DNA of 64,000 bases from Bacillus sp. FJAT-27225 (lineage in GTDB: Bacteria; Bacillota; Bacilli; Bacillales; Cytobacillaceae). Below the pieces are notes generated by a model, which was not told the origin of the DNA, ran no database searches, and was given only the letters and a program-made list of their open reading frames with translations. The DNA lies in contig NZ_MAYU01000012.1 of assembly GCF_001685025.1 (NCBI RefSeq), positions 248,001-312,000 on the forward strand. Direction: 5' to 3'. Position 1 is the first letter of the stretch; each line of letters starts with the position of its first letter. Shown piece after piece: positions 8,620 through 18,965 of the stretch. The translations under genes and the position numbers were made by a program.

Positions 8620-10674
8620 TTATTCGATTTCCCGCTCCCAGAAACGGTGTTCGGCAATGGCTTGCACAAATTGAGCCGCAAATTCTGCTGGGCCAGCTCC
8701 TGCTGTAATAACACCCGGCTGTCCAACGATGCCGGCTTGCGAAACCACTTCCGCACCTGCATGCGTGGCACCGATTGGCTTGTAGTGTTCGAACGCTTCC
8801 TGCACGAATTCCAAAGCTTTCTTTTTTAACTTCGGGCTGTTTTCCGCGCCGCCGCCCACAATATAGATTGCGTCAAATATCACGGAATCAGCCGTTAGGT
8901 AGGAGAATTCAACTGGAAGCTCGAAATCATCGGTTCCGCGGATTGTACCGAGATTTTCGCTAATAATCTTAGGGAGAACTCCCTCCGCCTTCAAGGCATC
9001 AAGAATTTCCTTAACCTCTCTCCCATTAAATCCTTCCTCAATCAGAATACCAACCATCCGAGTTTTCGCGGTTTTTACCGTATTAGCCATGCTTAACGCG
9101 GGGGACGATTTTAACGAAGCCGGTTCCCTCGGCTCAGGTACCCTGGCTCCAATACCCTTGGCAACCGGGGTTACCAGTTCCATGCTGACATTGGCGAACA
9201 TATCGACAACCTGCTGGCGGACATCCGGTGATTTCACCTTGCCCAGTTCAAACGTAAACGCATCAATAATGTGCTGCTTTTCAGGCGGACTCATACTGTT
9301 CCAGAACATCGACCCCTGGGAAAAATGATCCTTAAAGCTGTCACTGCGAGCCCGGATTTTTTGGCCTTCGACTTTTTCCTGATAATGGACATAGCCGCCT
9401 TCTTCTGGAGCAGCGGGACGGGGTGTATTTTGCGCAAGTGAGTTCCTATGGTAGCTCACCTGGCCACGGTTGATAGTCTGGCGCCCAAAGCCATCACGCT
9501 GGTTATTGTGGAACGGGCAGACAGAGCGGTTGATTGGCAGTTCGTGAAAGTTCGGCCCGCCAAGGCGCAAGAGCTGCGTATCCGTATAGGAAAACAACCT
9601 CCCCTGCAGGAGCGGGTCATTGGAAAAATCAATTCCAGGCACAACATGGCCAGGATGGAACGCAACCTGTTCAGTCTCGGCAAACACATTGTCCACATTA
9701 CGGTTCAGCGTCATTTTTCCAATAAGCCTGACTGGAACCTCTTCCTCAGGCCATAATTTCGTTGGATCGAGAATATCAAAGCCAAACCGGAATTCTTCTT
9801 CCTCTGGTATTATTTGAACGCCAAGCTCATACTCTGGATAATCTCCTCTTTCAATCGCTTCGTACAAATCGCGGCGATGGAAATCAGGGTCTTTACCGGC
9901 AACCTTCTGGGCCTCATCCCACACCTGTGAATGCACACCAAGCACCGGTTTCCAATGGAGTTTGACGAAATGTGCCTTGCCCTGCTCATTCACAAATCTG
10001 AATGTATGTACCCCGAACCCCTCCATCATCCGGTAGCTGCGCGGAATCGCGCGGTCCGACATTGCCCACATCACCATATGTGCCGATTCCTGATTATTGG
10101 CGATATAGTCCCAGAACGTATCGTGCGCTGTAGCGGCCTGTGGCATTTCATTATGCGGCTCCGGCTTTACTGCGTGCACAAAGTCAGGAAACTTAATGGC
10201 ATCCTGCATGAAGAAAACCGGCATATTATTGCCAACCAGGTCATAGTTCCCTTCCTCTGTGTAAAACTTCGTCGCAAATCCACGTACATCACGTACTGTC
10301 TCCGGCGAACCCTTCGAACCCTGAACCGTTGAGAACCGGACAAAGACTGGCGTTTTCTTTGAAGGATCATGCAGGAACTTTGCCATCGTATACTCCCTCA
10401 TTGACTCGTACACCTGGAATTCACCATGGGCGGCAAACCCCCGGGCATGTACAACCCTTTCCGGAATCCGCTCATGATCAAAGTGGGTCATTTTTTCGCG
10501 GAAATGAAAGTCTTCCATCAACGTCGGCCCGCGAACGCCGGCCTTCAGGGAAAACTCATCCTCCGAAACCTTCAGACCTTGATTCGTCGTCAGCTTCTCA
10601 CCGCTGTCATCCACCTTAAACTGCTCAAGCTGCTCCTGCTTCTTGTTCAACTTGGAATTTCTGTTGTCTCTCAT
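8620..10674 (-). CDS. katE: Large-subunit (clade 2) heme catalase, KatE/HPII type
   Basis: A 684-residue protein, the length expected for the large catalases. The heme-catalase core (about 40-520) shows the distal His in RVVHARGFAAHG (about residue 76), FVRFSTVQGSKGS, the Asn region of GNNMPVFFMQDA and the proximal Tyr in GRLFSYTDTQ. After a linker, a flavodoxin/DJ-1-like C-terminal domain (about 535-680, KTRMVGILIEEGF... AIYIVGGG) is present; it is found only in this clade. It breaks down H2O2 in the cytosol. AGGAGG precedes three tandem ATGs; the third (10674) has the best spacing. In B. subtilis KatE belongs to the SigB general stress regulon. Confidence 0.95.
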   Translation of the reverse strand: MRDNRNSKLNKKQEQLEQFKVDDSGEKLTTNQGLKVSEDEFSLKAGVRGPTLMEDFHFREKMTHFDHERIPERVVHARGFAAHGEFQVYESMREYTMAKFLHDPSKKTPVFVRFSTVQGSKGSPETVRDVRGFATKFYTEEGNYDLVGNNMPVFFMQDAIKFPDFVHAVKPEPHNEMPQAATAHDTFWDYIANNQESAHMVMWAMSDRAIPRSYRMMEGFGVHTFRFVNEQGKAHFVKLHWKPVLGVHSQVWDEAQKVAGKDPDFHRRDLYEAIERGDYPEYELGVQIIPEEEEFRFGFDILDPTKLWPEEEVPVRLIGKMTLNRNVDNVFAETEQVAFHPGHVVPGIDFSNDPLLQGRLFSYTDTQLLRLGGPNFHELPINRSVCPFHNNQRDGFGRQTINRGQVSYHRNSLAQNTPRPAAPEEGGYVHYQEKVEGQKIRARSDSFKDHFSQGSMFWNSMSPPEKQHIIDAFTFELGKVKSPDVRQQVVDMFANVSMELVTPVAKGIGARVPEPREPASLKSSPALSMANTVKTAKTRMVGILIEEGFNGREVKEILDALKAEGVLPKIISENLGTIRGTDDFELPVEFSYLTADSVIFDAIYIVGGGAENSPKLKKKALEFVQEAFEHYKPIGATHAGAEVVSQAGIVGQPGVITAGAGPAEFAAQFVQAIAEHRFWEREIE

Positions 10675-10731
10675 CATCATCCTCCTAGTCGTAAGTAGAT
10701 CCCTTCTTGGAAAAAGGCCTCCCAGTCCCCT

Positions 10732-10757
10732 CTACCCCACTCAAACGGACAAAAAAC
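10732..10757 (-). promoter_or_regulatory. Possible SigB promoter of katE
   Basis: On the minus strand GTTTTT and GGGTAG are 14 nt apart, about 60 nt before the katE start. They resemble the SigB consensus (GTTTAA, 12-15 nt, GGGTAT) with two and one mismatches. The expected regulation of katE makes it worth noting, but the match alone is weak. Confidence 0.3.
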
Positions 10758-10873
10758 GACAAAATGACAAAAAGGTAACAAAAACGTAACAGGAATAATT
10801 CTGGTTTGCCGTGGTTAACTTCAGGCAAATCAATCTTATTCCTATGGAAATAGTTGAAATATTGTATTCTCCT

Positions 10874-10945
10874 CAAATTAATTCAGCGGTTTTTTCAGTA
10901 ATTCGAACAGTTTTGCAACTAATTCAGCGGTTTTTAAATTAATTC
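10874..10945. repeat. AATTCAGCGGTTTT repeat cluster, copy 1
   Basis: TTAATTCAGCGGTTTTT occurs twice, with a related TAATTCGAACAGTTTTG between. The same word cluster appears again at about 46566-46645. It lies in the 411-base gap between katE and hen1, which otherwise holds only promoter-like AT-rich sequence. Confidence 0.7.
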
Positions 10946-11085
10946 TCTAAGTGCAGAATATTCGAAAAAGCATAAGTCATACAGACCCTGCAGAAGCTCT
11001 CCCCCTCACCAAATTGGTCTTGCCAAGGAACCCGTTGGCATTTACTGTTAATGGTGATAACTTGTTTAAAAAGGAGACTACATAG

Positions 11086-12426
11086 ATGAGTATTCTCGAG
11101 CTATCATCGCAGAATCCTGATTTTTCCTATATCATTTCCAAAAATCCGGCGAGCGGGATGCTGGTAAAGGGAATTCGCAAGGGGCGGGCGTTTGGCTGGT
11201 ATCCGAACGCAACGACGTACAGCGTTTATTTCAAGGATGCGGATAATGAAATTTCATTCCCAAAAAACAAGGATGAGAAGTTTGAGTATCTGAACGTGTC
11301 GCGCTATAATTCGCCGCGCATTCCGCTAACGCTAATTGCCGATTTCTACTCAACCGCTTCGAAAAAGCTCCATGAAAAGGATACGGATGGGTTCAAAACG
11401 ACTCTCTCTGTCAACATGACCCACATAGAAAACGAACATTACCTCACGTTCTTCAAAACTCATTTTAAAGAGTATGAGATTGAGTGGGAGTGGCTGGCTC
11501 ATAAGAATGCGAGGATTAAACTCTCGACAGACAAATCGGTTCACGAGCTCCTGAATTATGCGAATGTGCTGTTCCTGTTCCTGACGATTATGGGCAAGGA
11601 ATACATTGACCTCAACAATGAAATCGTTGAAAAATACTTGCGAAGCATCAACACGATTGACGCTCCGTATTTCATTCGCTATTTGTTCGCGCGGAATGCG
11701 TTCGTGTCGAAAGAGAAGTTTTACAAATATAAAGAGGATCTTCAGCAAACAAAGCGCTACCAGCTTGACCTGTACTACGGCAGTACGGCTCAGCAGCGGC
11801 AGGCGTGGATTACGAAGAACCTCACGTTTGAGCGTCCGATCCTTGATGTCGGCTGCGGCGAGGGGGCTTACAGCCTTCCGTATGCGAAAAAAATCGCTCC
11901 ACAATTCGTCCATGCGATTGATATCGACGACGCAGCACGCGAAAAAGTCGCGAACAAAATGCGGGTAAAGGAAATTGATAACATCGTCCTGTATAACTCG
12001 TTTGAAGCGTTCATGGATACATATGATGGCGAGGACATCGATGTCATCCTGACCGAAGTAATCGAGCACATGAGCTTGAATGAAGCGGAAGCGCTGGTCA
12101 AGCAAATTCTCGAAACCGTTACCTGGAACACGTTCATCGTCACAACGCCCAACCATGATTTCAACTCCTACTATTCTATTGATTCAAGGCATGACGACCA
12201 TCACTGGGAACTTGGGAGCATTGCTTTTGAAAAATGGATTACCAGCCTCCTTCCTGCCGGGATTGAAGCCGAATGTTTTGGGATTGGCGACTCGGTTGAT
12301 GGCATCCATACGACCCAGGCTGTTCTTTTTAAAAGAAAAGCAAAGACCGCACAGGCTCTCTTAACAGGAAAAATCTCTCTTTCAGCAGAGCCGGCACTTA
12401 TTACCGGAAAGGACGAGGCCCAATGA
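11086..12426 (+). CDS. hen1: Hen1, 3'-terminal RNA ribose 2'-O-methyltransferase
   Basis: A 446-residue protein with the bacterial Hen1 layout: an N-terminal domain (about 1-235) that in this family activates the Pnkp ligase, then an AdoMet methyltransferase with ILDVGCGEGAYSLPYA (SAM site), the metal-binding EVIEH motif and TPNHDFN, followed by a His-rich DDHHWE segment. It methylates the 3'-terminal ribose 2'-OH of cleaved RNA before sealing, protecting it from being cut again. Its stop overlaps the ATG of the next gene (ATGA, 12423-12426), the usual operon arrangement with Pnkp. The start follows AAAAGGAGACTACATAG. Confidence 0.9.
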   Translation: MSILELSSQNPDFSYIISKNPASGMLVKGIRKGRAFGWYPNATTYSVYFKDADNEISFPKNKDEKFEYLNVSRYNSPRIPLTLIADFYSTASKKLHEKDTDGFKTTLSVNMTHIENEHYLTFFKTHFKEYEIEWEWLAHKNARIKLSTDKSVHELLNYANVLFLFLTIMGKEYIDLNNEIVEKYLRSINTIDAPYFIRYLFARNAFVSKEKFYKYKEDLQQTKRYQLDLYYGSTAQQRQAWITKNLTFERPILDVGCGEGAYSLPYAKKIAPQFVHAIDIDDAAREKVANKMRVKEIDNIVLYNSFEAFMDTYDGEDIDVILTEVIEHMSLNEAEALVKQILETVTWNTFIVTTPNHDFNSYYSIDSRHDDHHWELGSIAFEKWITSLLPAGIEAECFGIGDSVDGIHTTQAVLFKRKAKTAQALLTGKISLSAEPALITGKDEAQ

Positions 12427-14958
12427 AGATCCACGCGCATACTCACACGATTTTTTTAACAGTCGGGCCTTCCGAAGCTGGCAAGACGACGTTCGTCACC
12501 GAGACCTTGATTCCGGCACTGCAATTCGCTGACGAAGCAACGGGCTACAGGACGAACATCCAGTACCTGTCCTCCGATAGCCTGCGCCAGGATATTCTCG
12601 GATACCCGTATGACAAATACAATGAAAACATGATGGAGGCAAGCGCACAGGCGTTTAATCTTCTCTATACAAAGCTTGACCTTGTCACCCAGTTCCCGAT
12701 TAACTGCGATTATGCCATTGTCGATACAACTGGGTTGTCGGAAGGATTTCGTGACGCAATCCTTGAGATTGGCCGCAAAAACCATTACCGGGTCGAAATC
12801 CTGCTGTTTGACTATAAAAACATCCGCGACCATTATGCATCCGAGCGGAGCAAGCGGATTATCGCCCAGCAGCTGACCCGGATGAGGCAGGAAGTTCTTC
12901 CGAATTTGAAAAGGAAATGGTTTGATGCAGTCCACCGCATCCGCGAGAAAAATTTTACCGGCATTGAAATCGTTGCTGCTGATCGCGACGATTACCTGTC
13001 CCACCTGCTTCCACACGGCTCGCGCTATGTGATTGTTGGTGATGTTCATGAACAGGTTGACGCCCTGAAGGCGCTTGTCACCGAGCACGGTTTCCAGATA
13101 ACCGATGGGCGGATGGCAGCGGATGAGAAAAACAAAGATAAGAAGTTCGTCCTTGTCGGCGACTATATCGATAGATGCGGAAAACACAAAGGCGACGATT
13201 GACTTCCTTTATGAAAATAAACACCATTTCCTATTTGTAAAAGGAAATCACGAGAACTTTGTGTACAATTTTTTGAATGGAAACATCAAGGAAAACAACA
13301 GCCTGTACTTTGACTCGATCCCGCATTTCGAGAATGACACGGAGTCGCGCCGAAAGTTCGAGGAGCTGTTCAGCCTTGCCAAGGATTTCTACCGGTTTAT
13401 CGGACTGACGCAGCCGGGCTATTTTATTACCCATGCCCCGTGCGAAACGAAATACATCGGCAAGCTTGACAAGGAGTCGCGCAAAGCCCAACGCAGGTTC
13501 GCGACGAATTTTGGAAACATCGAGGACGGGCTCCACTTTTTAAAAGAGGAAGCAGTTCATAACCACCCGTTTCATGTTTGGGGACATATTGCTACCAAGA
13601 ACGTAGTTATGTTGAAAAACAAGCTTGGCATTGATACCGGCGCTGTCCATGGAAACGAGCTGACAAGTGTGACCCTGAACGGATTCAAGCCGTTTTTCAG
13701 AAGCGTGAAGGTTGGTACTCAAGCCGAACTGCCAGTTCTTTTTCCGCAAAAAACAAAGTCGGTTGACCTATCCAACCTCGATGATGCCTCGAAAAAAAGA
13801 ATGCATTATGTTTTGGAGAATAAAATCAATTACATTTCTGGGACGATGAGCCCGGCCAACAAGGATTTGGCTGCCGGGGTATTGGAATCGCTGGAGGAAG
13901 GGCTCAACTACTTTAAGAATAAGGGGGTGGCCGAGGTTGTCCTGCAGCCGAAGTATATGGGCTCGCGCTGCACGATTTACCTTTCAAAGGAAGGCAGCTA
14001 CGCAACAAGCCGGAATGGGTATAAAATCCACCATATTGAGCTCGAATCGGTGTACTCGGCACTGCTTCAAAAATTTGCTTTTTATATAGAAGAAAACCGG
14101 ATCAAGACGCTTGTCCTTGACGGCGAGCTTCTGCCGTGGAGCGCCTTGGGGAAGGGCTTGATTGACAAACAGTTCAAGGTTGTCGAAAAAGCACTCGACA
14201 CAGAGCTGGCTTACCTGAAGGAAAACGGCTTCGATGAGCATTTCGGTAAGCTGGTCGAGCAATACGAGGCTAGTAGCTTTAAGACGGCCAAAGTGAAGAA
14301 CTCGAAAAAGGATTTGGTGCGCAATTTTGGCACAACCGCCTATGGTAACTTCAAGGAAATGGACGATATTCTTGAAACATACCACGGGGTCGATGAGCAT
14401 ATCAAAGCGAGCGAGGTTTTCAAACGCCAACTGGAGTTGTACAGAAAGGAAACCGAGGTCCACTATAAACCATTCAATATCCTGAAAGTGGTCTATGAGG
14501 ATGGAAGCGAGGAAATCCCGGCGCTGAGAACGTCGGAGATTTATGCGCTTGTCAATGGAGACAGACAGCTTGTCCTCGATTTGCGCCAGGAGGAATCGTT
14601 CGCTCAGGCTGAAGAGTTTTTCCAGACATTGACGATGGCCGAGGGTATGGAAGGCGTCGTCATTAAGCCTGAACACGTTGCGCCAGGCGTCGTTCCGTTT
14701 ATGAAAGTCCGCAATCCGGATTATCTCACGATTGTGTACGGGTACGACTACACATTCCCGCACAAATACAAAAAACTTTTGAAGGAAAAATCAATCGCGA
14801 AAAAACTGCAAACATCTCTCAACGAACACAGACTTGGGCGGGAAATGCTCGCCCACCCGGCCAGCACCATCAATAAGGCCAACCAGCCATTCCAGCAAGC
14901 CGTCGCCAACCTCCTCTTTGAAGAACAAAGAGAAAAGGAGCTCGACCCACGGCTATAG
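12423..14958 (+). pseudogene. pnkp: Pnkp polynucleotide kinase-phosphatase-ligase, frameshifted
   Basis: Two overlapping frames (12423-13202 and 13105-14958) make one three-domain Pnkp. The kinase has P-loop GPSEAGKTTF. The phosphatase has GDVHEQ and GDYIDRCG in the first frame, then KGNHENF, HAPCE and WGH in the second. The adenylyltransferase has KYMGSR (nucleotidyl Lys) and LDGELLPW in the second. The break lies inside the phosphatase at about 13181-13190, in GGAAAACACAAAGG: dropping one C restores GKTKATIDF. The 2536-nt span is one base over a multiple of three, giving 844 residues, close to known Pnkp length. As read, no complete enzyme is made. A sequencing slip, phase variation or recent inactivation all fit. 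Confidence 0.88.
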
Positions 14959-15045
14959 GGGACGGCTCTAGTGCCGCACGGCAAATAGTACCAACGAGGG
15001 AAGGCTTTCGTCTGCTGCCGGCAGAGGAGAACCTTCCCTATTTGC
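14959..15045. repeat. Dispersed palindrome copy downstream of pnkp
   Basis: GGGACGGCTCTAGTGCC starts right after the pnkp stop codon. GGGAAGG...CTGCCGGCAG...CCTTCCC then forms a hairpin at about 14998-15039. It probably serves as terminator. Confidence 0.65.
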
Positions 15046-15112
15046 AATTCCTGACAATGATGAACCACTCCTATTATGGTATTATGGTTTAGTTAGTTAA
15101 GGAGTTGATTGT

Positions 15113-16156
15113 ATGATAGGAAGAAATGATGCTTGCCCGTGCGGCAGCGGGAAGAAATTCAAGAAGTGCTGTGGGAAAAACTCGGTGATCCAGCTGGATC
15201 ATTTAATAGACGCGGATCTAGTACGAATCCAAGGAGATATCCTAAGGCATACACTAGTACGCTACGAAAATGAATTTATAGCTAATTTCGAGGAACACTT
15301 TAACACTCTCACAGTACCAGACGAGGCACTCGAGATTTTGGAGTTTTACTCACTCACCTGGTTTGCCACGACTTTTAATAAAAACGGAAAAACCCCAATG
15401 GAGGAATACCTCAATACGAAATTGAACACGATTTCCAGGCCTCGTACAAAAGAAATCGTCCAGTCATGGCGGAATAGTTACTCTTCGGTTTTCCGGACCA
15501 TCCAGGTCGACAACGGCAACCTGCTAAAAGTGGAGGACATTTTTACAAATGAAACCTCCGAGCTGAAAATGCTGGATACTGAAGACCTGCCCCAACCAGG
15601 AGATTTACTCATCGCAACGGTTCTTCAATCACAACCTGCTGTTATTCTCGGAACGTTCTTCACTATCCCTGCCTCAAAAGCAAAAGCGGAGAATATTGAA
15701 AACAGTGTACTCGAGATGTTCAGCGCCAGCGGACATGGCGATTCAAAGGCGTTTATGAAGGAAGCTTTTCTCGAAGTGTTCGATTCTATTATGTTTCCAG
15801 ACGTCATCGACCCAATTCAAGAGTTGGAATGGACTTACCAAAATCATCGGGACGTCGCGGAAGGCTTCCAGAATTTCATGGAGGACTGCAAAATACCAAA
15901 AACATTCATTAATCTCGGTATTACTTTGTGGCATACATACTGCACGACCGCAAACCTGAAAATAAACAAACCCGCGATTTACGAGGCTGCACTCCTCTAT
16001 TTGGTAACAACCGTTATTCCGGCCCCAATGCCATTTTCCCAAAAGGAACTTGCTGAGGTCTACGGCGTATCAGCAGGCAGCATCTCAAGCAAATACAATG
16101 AAATGAAAAAAGTACTGAATCAAGATATCGAAGAACTGCAGGAAATAGTCAGCTAA
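15113..16156 (+). CDS. SEC-C metal-binding motif protein of unknown function
   Basis: A 347-residue protein opening with NDACPCGSGKKFKKCCG, the SEC-C zinc motif also found at the SecA C-terminus. The remaining about 320 residues are soluble, acidic and alpha-helical by composition, and end in an HTH-like segment (FSQKELAEVYGVSAGSISS, about 305-323). The start has TAAGGAGTTGATTGT upstream. Bacterial SEC-C proteins of this type are common and uncharacterised; the HTH-like end could indicate nucleic-acid binding, which is inference. It is followed by a strong hairpin and is likely monocistronic. Confidence 0.75.
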   Translation: MIGRNDACPCGSGKKFKKCCGKNSVIQLDHLIDADLVRIQGDILRHTLVRYENEFIANFEEHFNTLTVPDEALEILEFYSLTWFATTFNKNGKTPMEEYLNTKLNTISRPRTKEIVQSWRNSYSSVFRTIQVDNGNLLKVEDIFTNETSELKMLDTEDLPQPGDLLIATVLQSQPAVILGTFFTIPASKAKAENIENSVLEMFSASGHGDSKAFMKEAFLEVFDSIMFPDVIDPIQELEWTYQNHRDVAEGFQNFMEDCKIPKTFINLGITLWHTYCTTANLKINKPAIYEAALLYLVTTVIPAPMPFSQKELAEVYGVSAGSISSKYNEMKKVLNQDIEELQEIVS

Positions 16157-16187
16157 AGGGGTTCTCCGGAGCCAGCCTGGACGAATA

Positions 16188-16238
16188 GGGACGGTCTCAT
16201 CTGCCTGAGAGCAGAGGAGAACCGTCCCTATTTTTTTG
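16188..16238 (+). terminator. GGGACGGT palindrome with T-tract
   Basis: GGGACGGTCTCATCTGC pairs with GCAGAGGAGAACCGTCCC and is followed by TATTTTTTTG. It is a textbook terminator and the clearest full copy of the dispersed palindrome family. Confidence 0.85.
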
Positions 16239-16908
16239 CTCTTAACCTCTTAAATCAAGCTCACTGAGATGCGAAGGGGGATGCCTCGGATCCGTCTGAC
16301 GTCCGCCTGACTTTTCAGTCCGCCCCGCTCGTTTATGAATCCCGCCTATCCTCCTCATCACGAAAAATATCCTGTTTGTTCGCACCACGAAGCTTAACAT
16401 GATAACTCTGGTGCTGCTAAGCTCTTCTGGGCAAACGACACCTCCAACTAAATGTAAAGTCCGCGTAATTGAAAAAGAAAAACGTACAAGAAGGAAAAAA
16501 GGAGATGAAAAAAGAAGTTAGAGAGGAACAAAAAAAGCGGTATACCATCATCATAACCACGCTAAAAAAACTGAAAAATAGCAACGGTTCTCCCTGCCAA
16601 AACTGATAACGGGAGATTCGGGATGTTTCACCTTGAAAGACATAGGAACTAATGTTCACCCCGGAACTAAGGGGCCTGTTCCTCCTGTAAAATCCCCGAT
16701 GAATCATCCCAAAATTACACCGGATGCAAACACTTATCCCCAAATTTCCGTTTAGGAATTGCAAATTTAGGTTAGTGAAGAACAAGGACATTTCATGTTG
16801 CGAATTAATCTAAGTTACAGCAAAAAAAATCGAAGCCGGTTTGATTTTGCAAACGAGAATCGTCCCTAGTATGGTAAAATGAAGATACTTCAAATAGAGG
16901 GTGACAAG
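16239..16908. other. Long intergenic region upstream of pssA
   Basis: About 670 bases without a convincing gene. A 33-codon plus-strand frame at 16505-16606 begins MKKEVREEQKKRYTIIIT but its AGGAG abuts the ATG. A 124-codon minus-strand frame at 16417-16791 is rich in Phe and Ser and looks like chance. AT-rich sequence just before 16909 probably holds the pssA promoter. Confidence 0.45.
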
Positions 16909-17661
16909 ATGTCAAAAAAACGATACATTCCCAATGCATTTACATTCGGAAACCTGTTCTGCGGGTTCCTGTCGATTGGGTATATCATGAATGGGGATAT
17001 CCGGAATGCGACTATCCTGATTTTCATCGCGATGATGCTCGATGCGTTGGATGGAAGGGTAGCAAGGATTCTTGGTGTTTCCAATGAATTCGGGAAGGAA
17101 TTGGATTCATTGGCGGACGTCGTGTCCTTTGGTGTCGTACCGGCGTATTTGGCAGTACATACGTACTTTGCGGACTTCGGAATGACAGGCATGGTACTCG
17201 CAGGTATTTTCCCGTTATTCGGCGCTTACCGGCTCGCACGGTTTAACCTGACTCAGTCGGATGCGTCACTGAACCACTTCCAGGGTGTTCCGATTACATT
17301 TGCAGGCGGATTGGTCACGTTTTTAATTTTGTTCCACAACAGTATACCTGTGGTTCTGTTCGCTGCCATTTATCTGCTCCTGTGCTATCTGATGGCCAGC
17401 ACACTGAAAATCCCAAGCTTCAAAAGCATCCCGCTCCCACGGTACGGAGTCATTATTACGGCATTTATCTTCTATATGACGTACCGGGTAGTAAAAGCAA
17501 ATATGGAAAGCGTGCCGATCTTCTTCTGGGTCGCTCTCGGCATGTACATCGTCTTCATGGTGTTCCGCTTCATTAAGGAAAAAGAAATCAAACTGCTCCC
17601 CATCCGGGGCATCCGCATCAAAAAATTCAACATCCGCAGACGTAAAAAGAAGCAGCGCTAA
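16909..17661 (+). CDS. pssA: CDP-diacylglycerol-serine O-phosphatidyltransferase
   Basis: A 250-residue integral membrane protein. The CDP-alcohol phosphatidyltransferase signature is intact in DALDGRVARILG followed by FGKELDSLADVVSFG (D-G-x2-A-R-x8-G-x3-D-x3-D), near residues 44-68. Several hydrophobic helices follow. The very basic C-terminus (RIKKFNIRRRKKKQR) suits a membrane-surface or cytosolic tail. It makes phosphatidylserine, the precursor of phosphatidylethanolamine. I chose the ATG at 16909, 8 nt after AGAGGGTGA, over the in-frame ATG at 16879. In B. subtilis pssA is followed by ybfM and psd; here a terminator follows and psd is not adjacent. Confidence 0.93.
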   Translation: MSKKRYIPNAFTFGNLFCGFLSIGYIMNGDIRNATILIFIAMMLDALDGRVARILGVSNEFGKELDSLADVVSFGVVPAYLAVHTYFADFGMTGMVLAGIFPLFGAYRLARFNLTQSDASLNHFQGVPITFAGGLVTFLILFHNSIPVVLFAAIYLLLCYLMASTLKIPSFKSIPLPRYGVIITAFIFYMTYRVVKANMESVPIFFWVALGMYIVFMVFRFIKEKEIKLLPIRGIRIKKFNIRRRKKKQR

Positions 17662-17667
17662 CGTGGC

Positions 17668-17697
17668 AAAGGGGGACGGTTCAAACCGTCCCCCTTT
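17668..17697. terminator. Perfect 14-bp-stem terminator, bidirectional
   Basis: AAAGGGGGACGGTT pairs perfectly with AACCGTCCCCCTTT around a two-base loop, between the convergent 3' ends of pssA and the pRiA4b-type gene. A-rich and T-rich flanks allow use on both strands. It belongs to the dispersed palindrome family. Confidence 0.9.
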
Positions 17698-17709
17698 GTT
17701 GCCCTTGGT

Positions 17710-18824
17710 CTACACGCCAGCCCTTTTCAGCTTTCGATTAACTTCGTCAAGGTCAAATTCTCTATACTTCTGCATTCTTCCCCACTCGGCCATATGCTCG
17801 TGCTCAGGGTCCGATGGGTCAGCAAGAATCCGGAGAAACTCGGCATAGCCGCCTTCTCCGCCAACATCTTCCGGTTGCGTATTCCCATCGCCTTCAAGGC
17901 AAATCGGATACGGCTTATCATACTCCTCAATAACCTTTTCCACCTCAATCACATGCTGCCAATCATCACCCAAGTCATACACATAGGTGAAAACCTTGCA
18001 CTCTGGCAGGTAGTTAGTCAACCCAACACCTTCCTCATGCTTCAGCTCAATCCCGGCAACCGCATACGAGAAAGCTTCTTCCGTGCAGACAAGCTTCAGA
18101 AACGGATGAACATTGAATGCCTTCCCCGACAAAACGTTTTTGGCTGCCGCCTGATCATATAAATTAAACTCATGAAGATGAGAGTCCTGCCACCCAAAGG
18201 CAGCTTGAATAATCTCATGCAATCCCTCAAACGTCCGGTTCAGCGGCACAACCACCCTCCTCCAGACCCGATGCTCCTCAAGAGCGAGTACAATCTTCAA
18301 CTGAGCAGCATCCATCCCGAATACAGGCTCACCGGCAAACTCCTCCAAATCTTTATACATCGCTTCATTTGGATAAATATAACTCTTTTTACCGTCCCCG
18401 GCCAATAGCCGGTTTACCCTGGCTGCCAATTCTGTATGAAATAGTGCATCTGTAGGAAAATCATGAATAAAGTAGCTAACTTCCTCAACAGTCCTATTCA
18501 TCCTTGCAACCGAAGTCCGGTCTTTTGTTTTTGAAAAAACAGACTCCCCGGCTGCACCGAAATAAGCATCAATGACGTCGTCCTTTATCCCCTCAACCCG
18601 GAACGCCTCCCGAATCCCCTGAGCCGCAAGCTCGTCGTCGCCTTCAGTCCATGCAAAATAACCGAGAAACGGTTTTTGTCATTCACGAGAATAACCACAT
18701 TCTTTCGGTTAAACGTAATTAAATTCGCATGCCAGGAAAACAGGGGATCCTCCTCCTGCCCTGCCACAACCTCAACATCAAGCTTATCCAACAACTTCTT
18801 CGTACACTGTATCTTCATCTTCAC
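17710..18824 (-). pseudogene. pRiA4b ORF-3-like protein gene, frameshifted
   Basis: The N-terminal frame (18585-18824) starts MKMKIQCTKKLLDKLDVEV and contains FSWHANLITFNRKN, the opening of a DUF6933-like domain. The downstream frame (17710 to about 18630) contains a plasmid pRiA4b ORF-3-like domain (LNRTFEGLHEIIQAAFGWQD, YVYDLGDDWQHVIEVEK, CLEGDGNTQPEDVGG). The second frame can be read upstream through EGIKDDVIDAYFGA to DDELAAQGIREAF, so one base is lost (or two gained) in the 18630-18685 region, near a CGTCGTCG run. The span of 1115 nt is one short of a multiple of three. The function of intact homologues is unknown. An assembly slip in the triplet run is possible. Confidence 0.8.
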
Positions 18825-18965
18825 ACTCCTAGCGCAGAGGGGTACGGTTCTGCTGCGTTTCTTGTTATTATCATAACAGATATTAAATCTACTTTTTAAA
18901 ATGCCCTGTTATTATTCATTGCTGATTTTCGTGGAGCTCCAAGAATTGATAGGCGTGAATTTATA

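Noticed and set aside
11350-12156. 268-residue ORF antisense to hen1
   Set aside because: Shadow of the Hen1 frame, whose motifs are intact.
12423-13202. Separate short kinase-phosphatase gene followed by an independent ligase gene
   Set aside because: The phosphatase motifs are split across the two frames, and the combined span is one base off a single Pnkp of normal length.
16505-16606. 33-codon small ORF starting MKKEVREEQ
   Set aside because: AGGAG directly abuts the ATG with no spacing, and no known small protein is recognised. Kept only as a remark on the intergenic region.
16417-16791. 124-residue minus-strand ORF before pssA
   Set aside because: Phe/Ser-rich low-complexity translation of an A-rich plus strand, no ribosome site, no recognisable domain.
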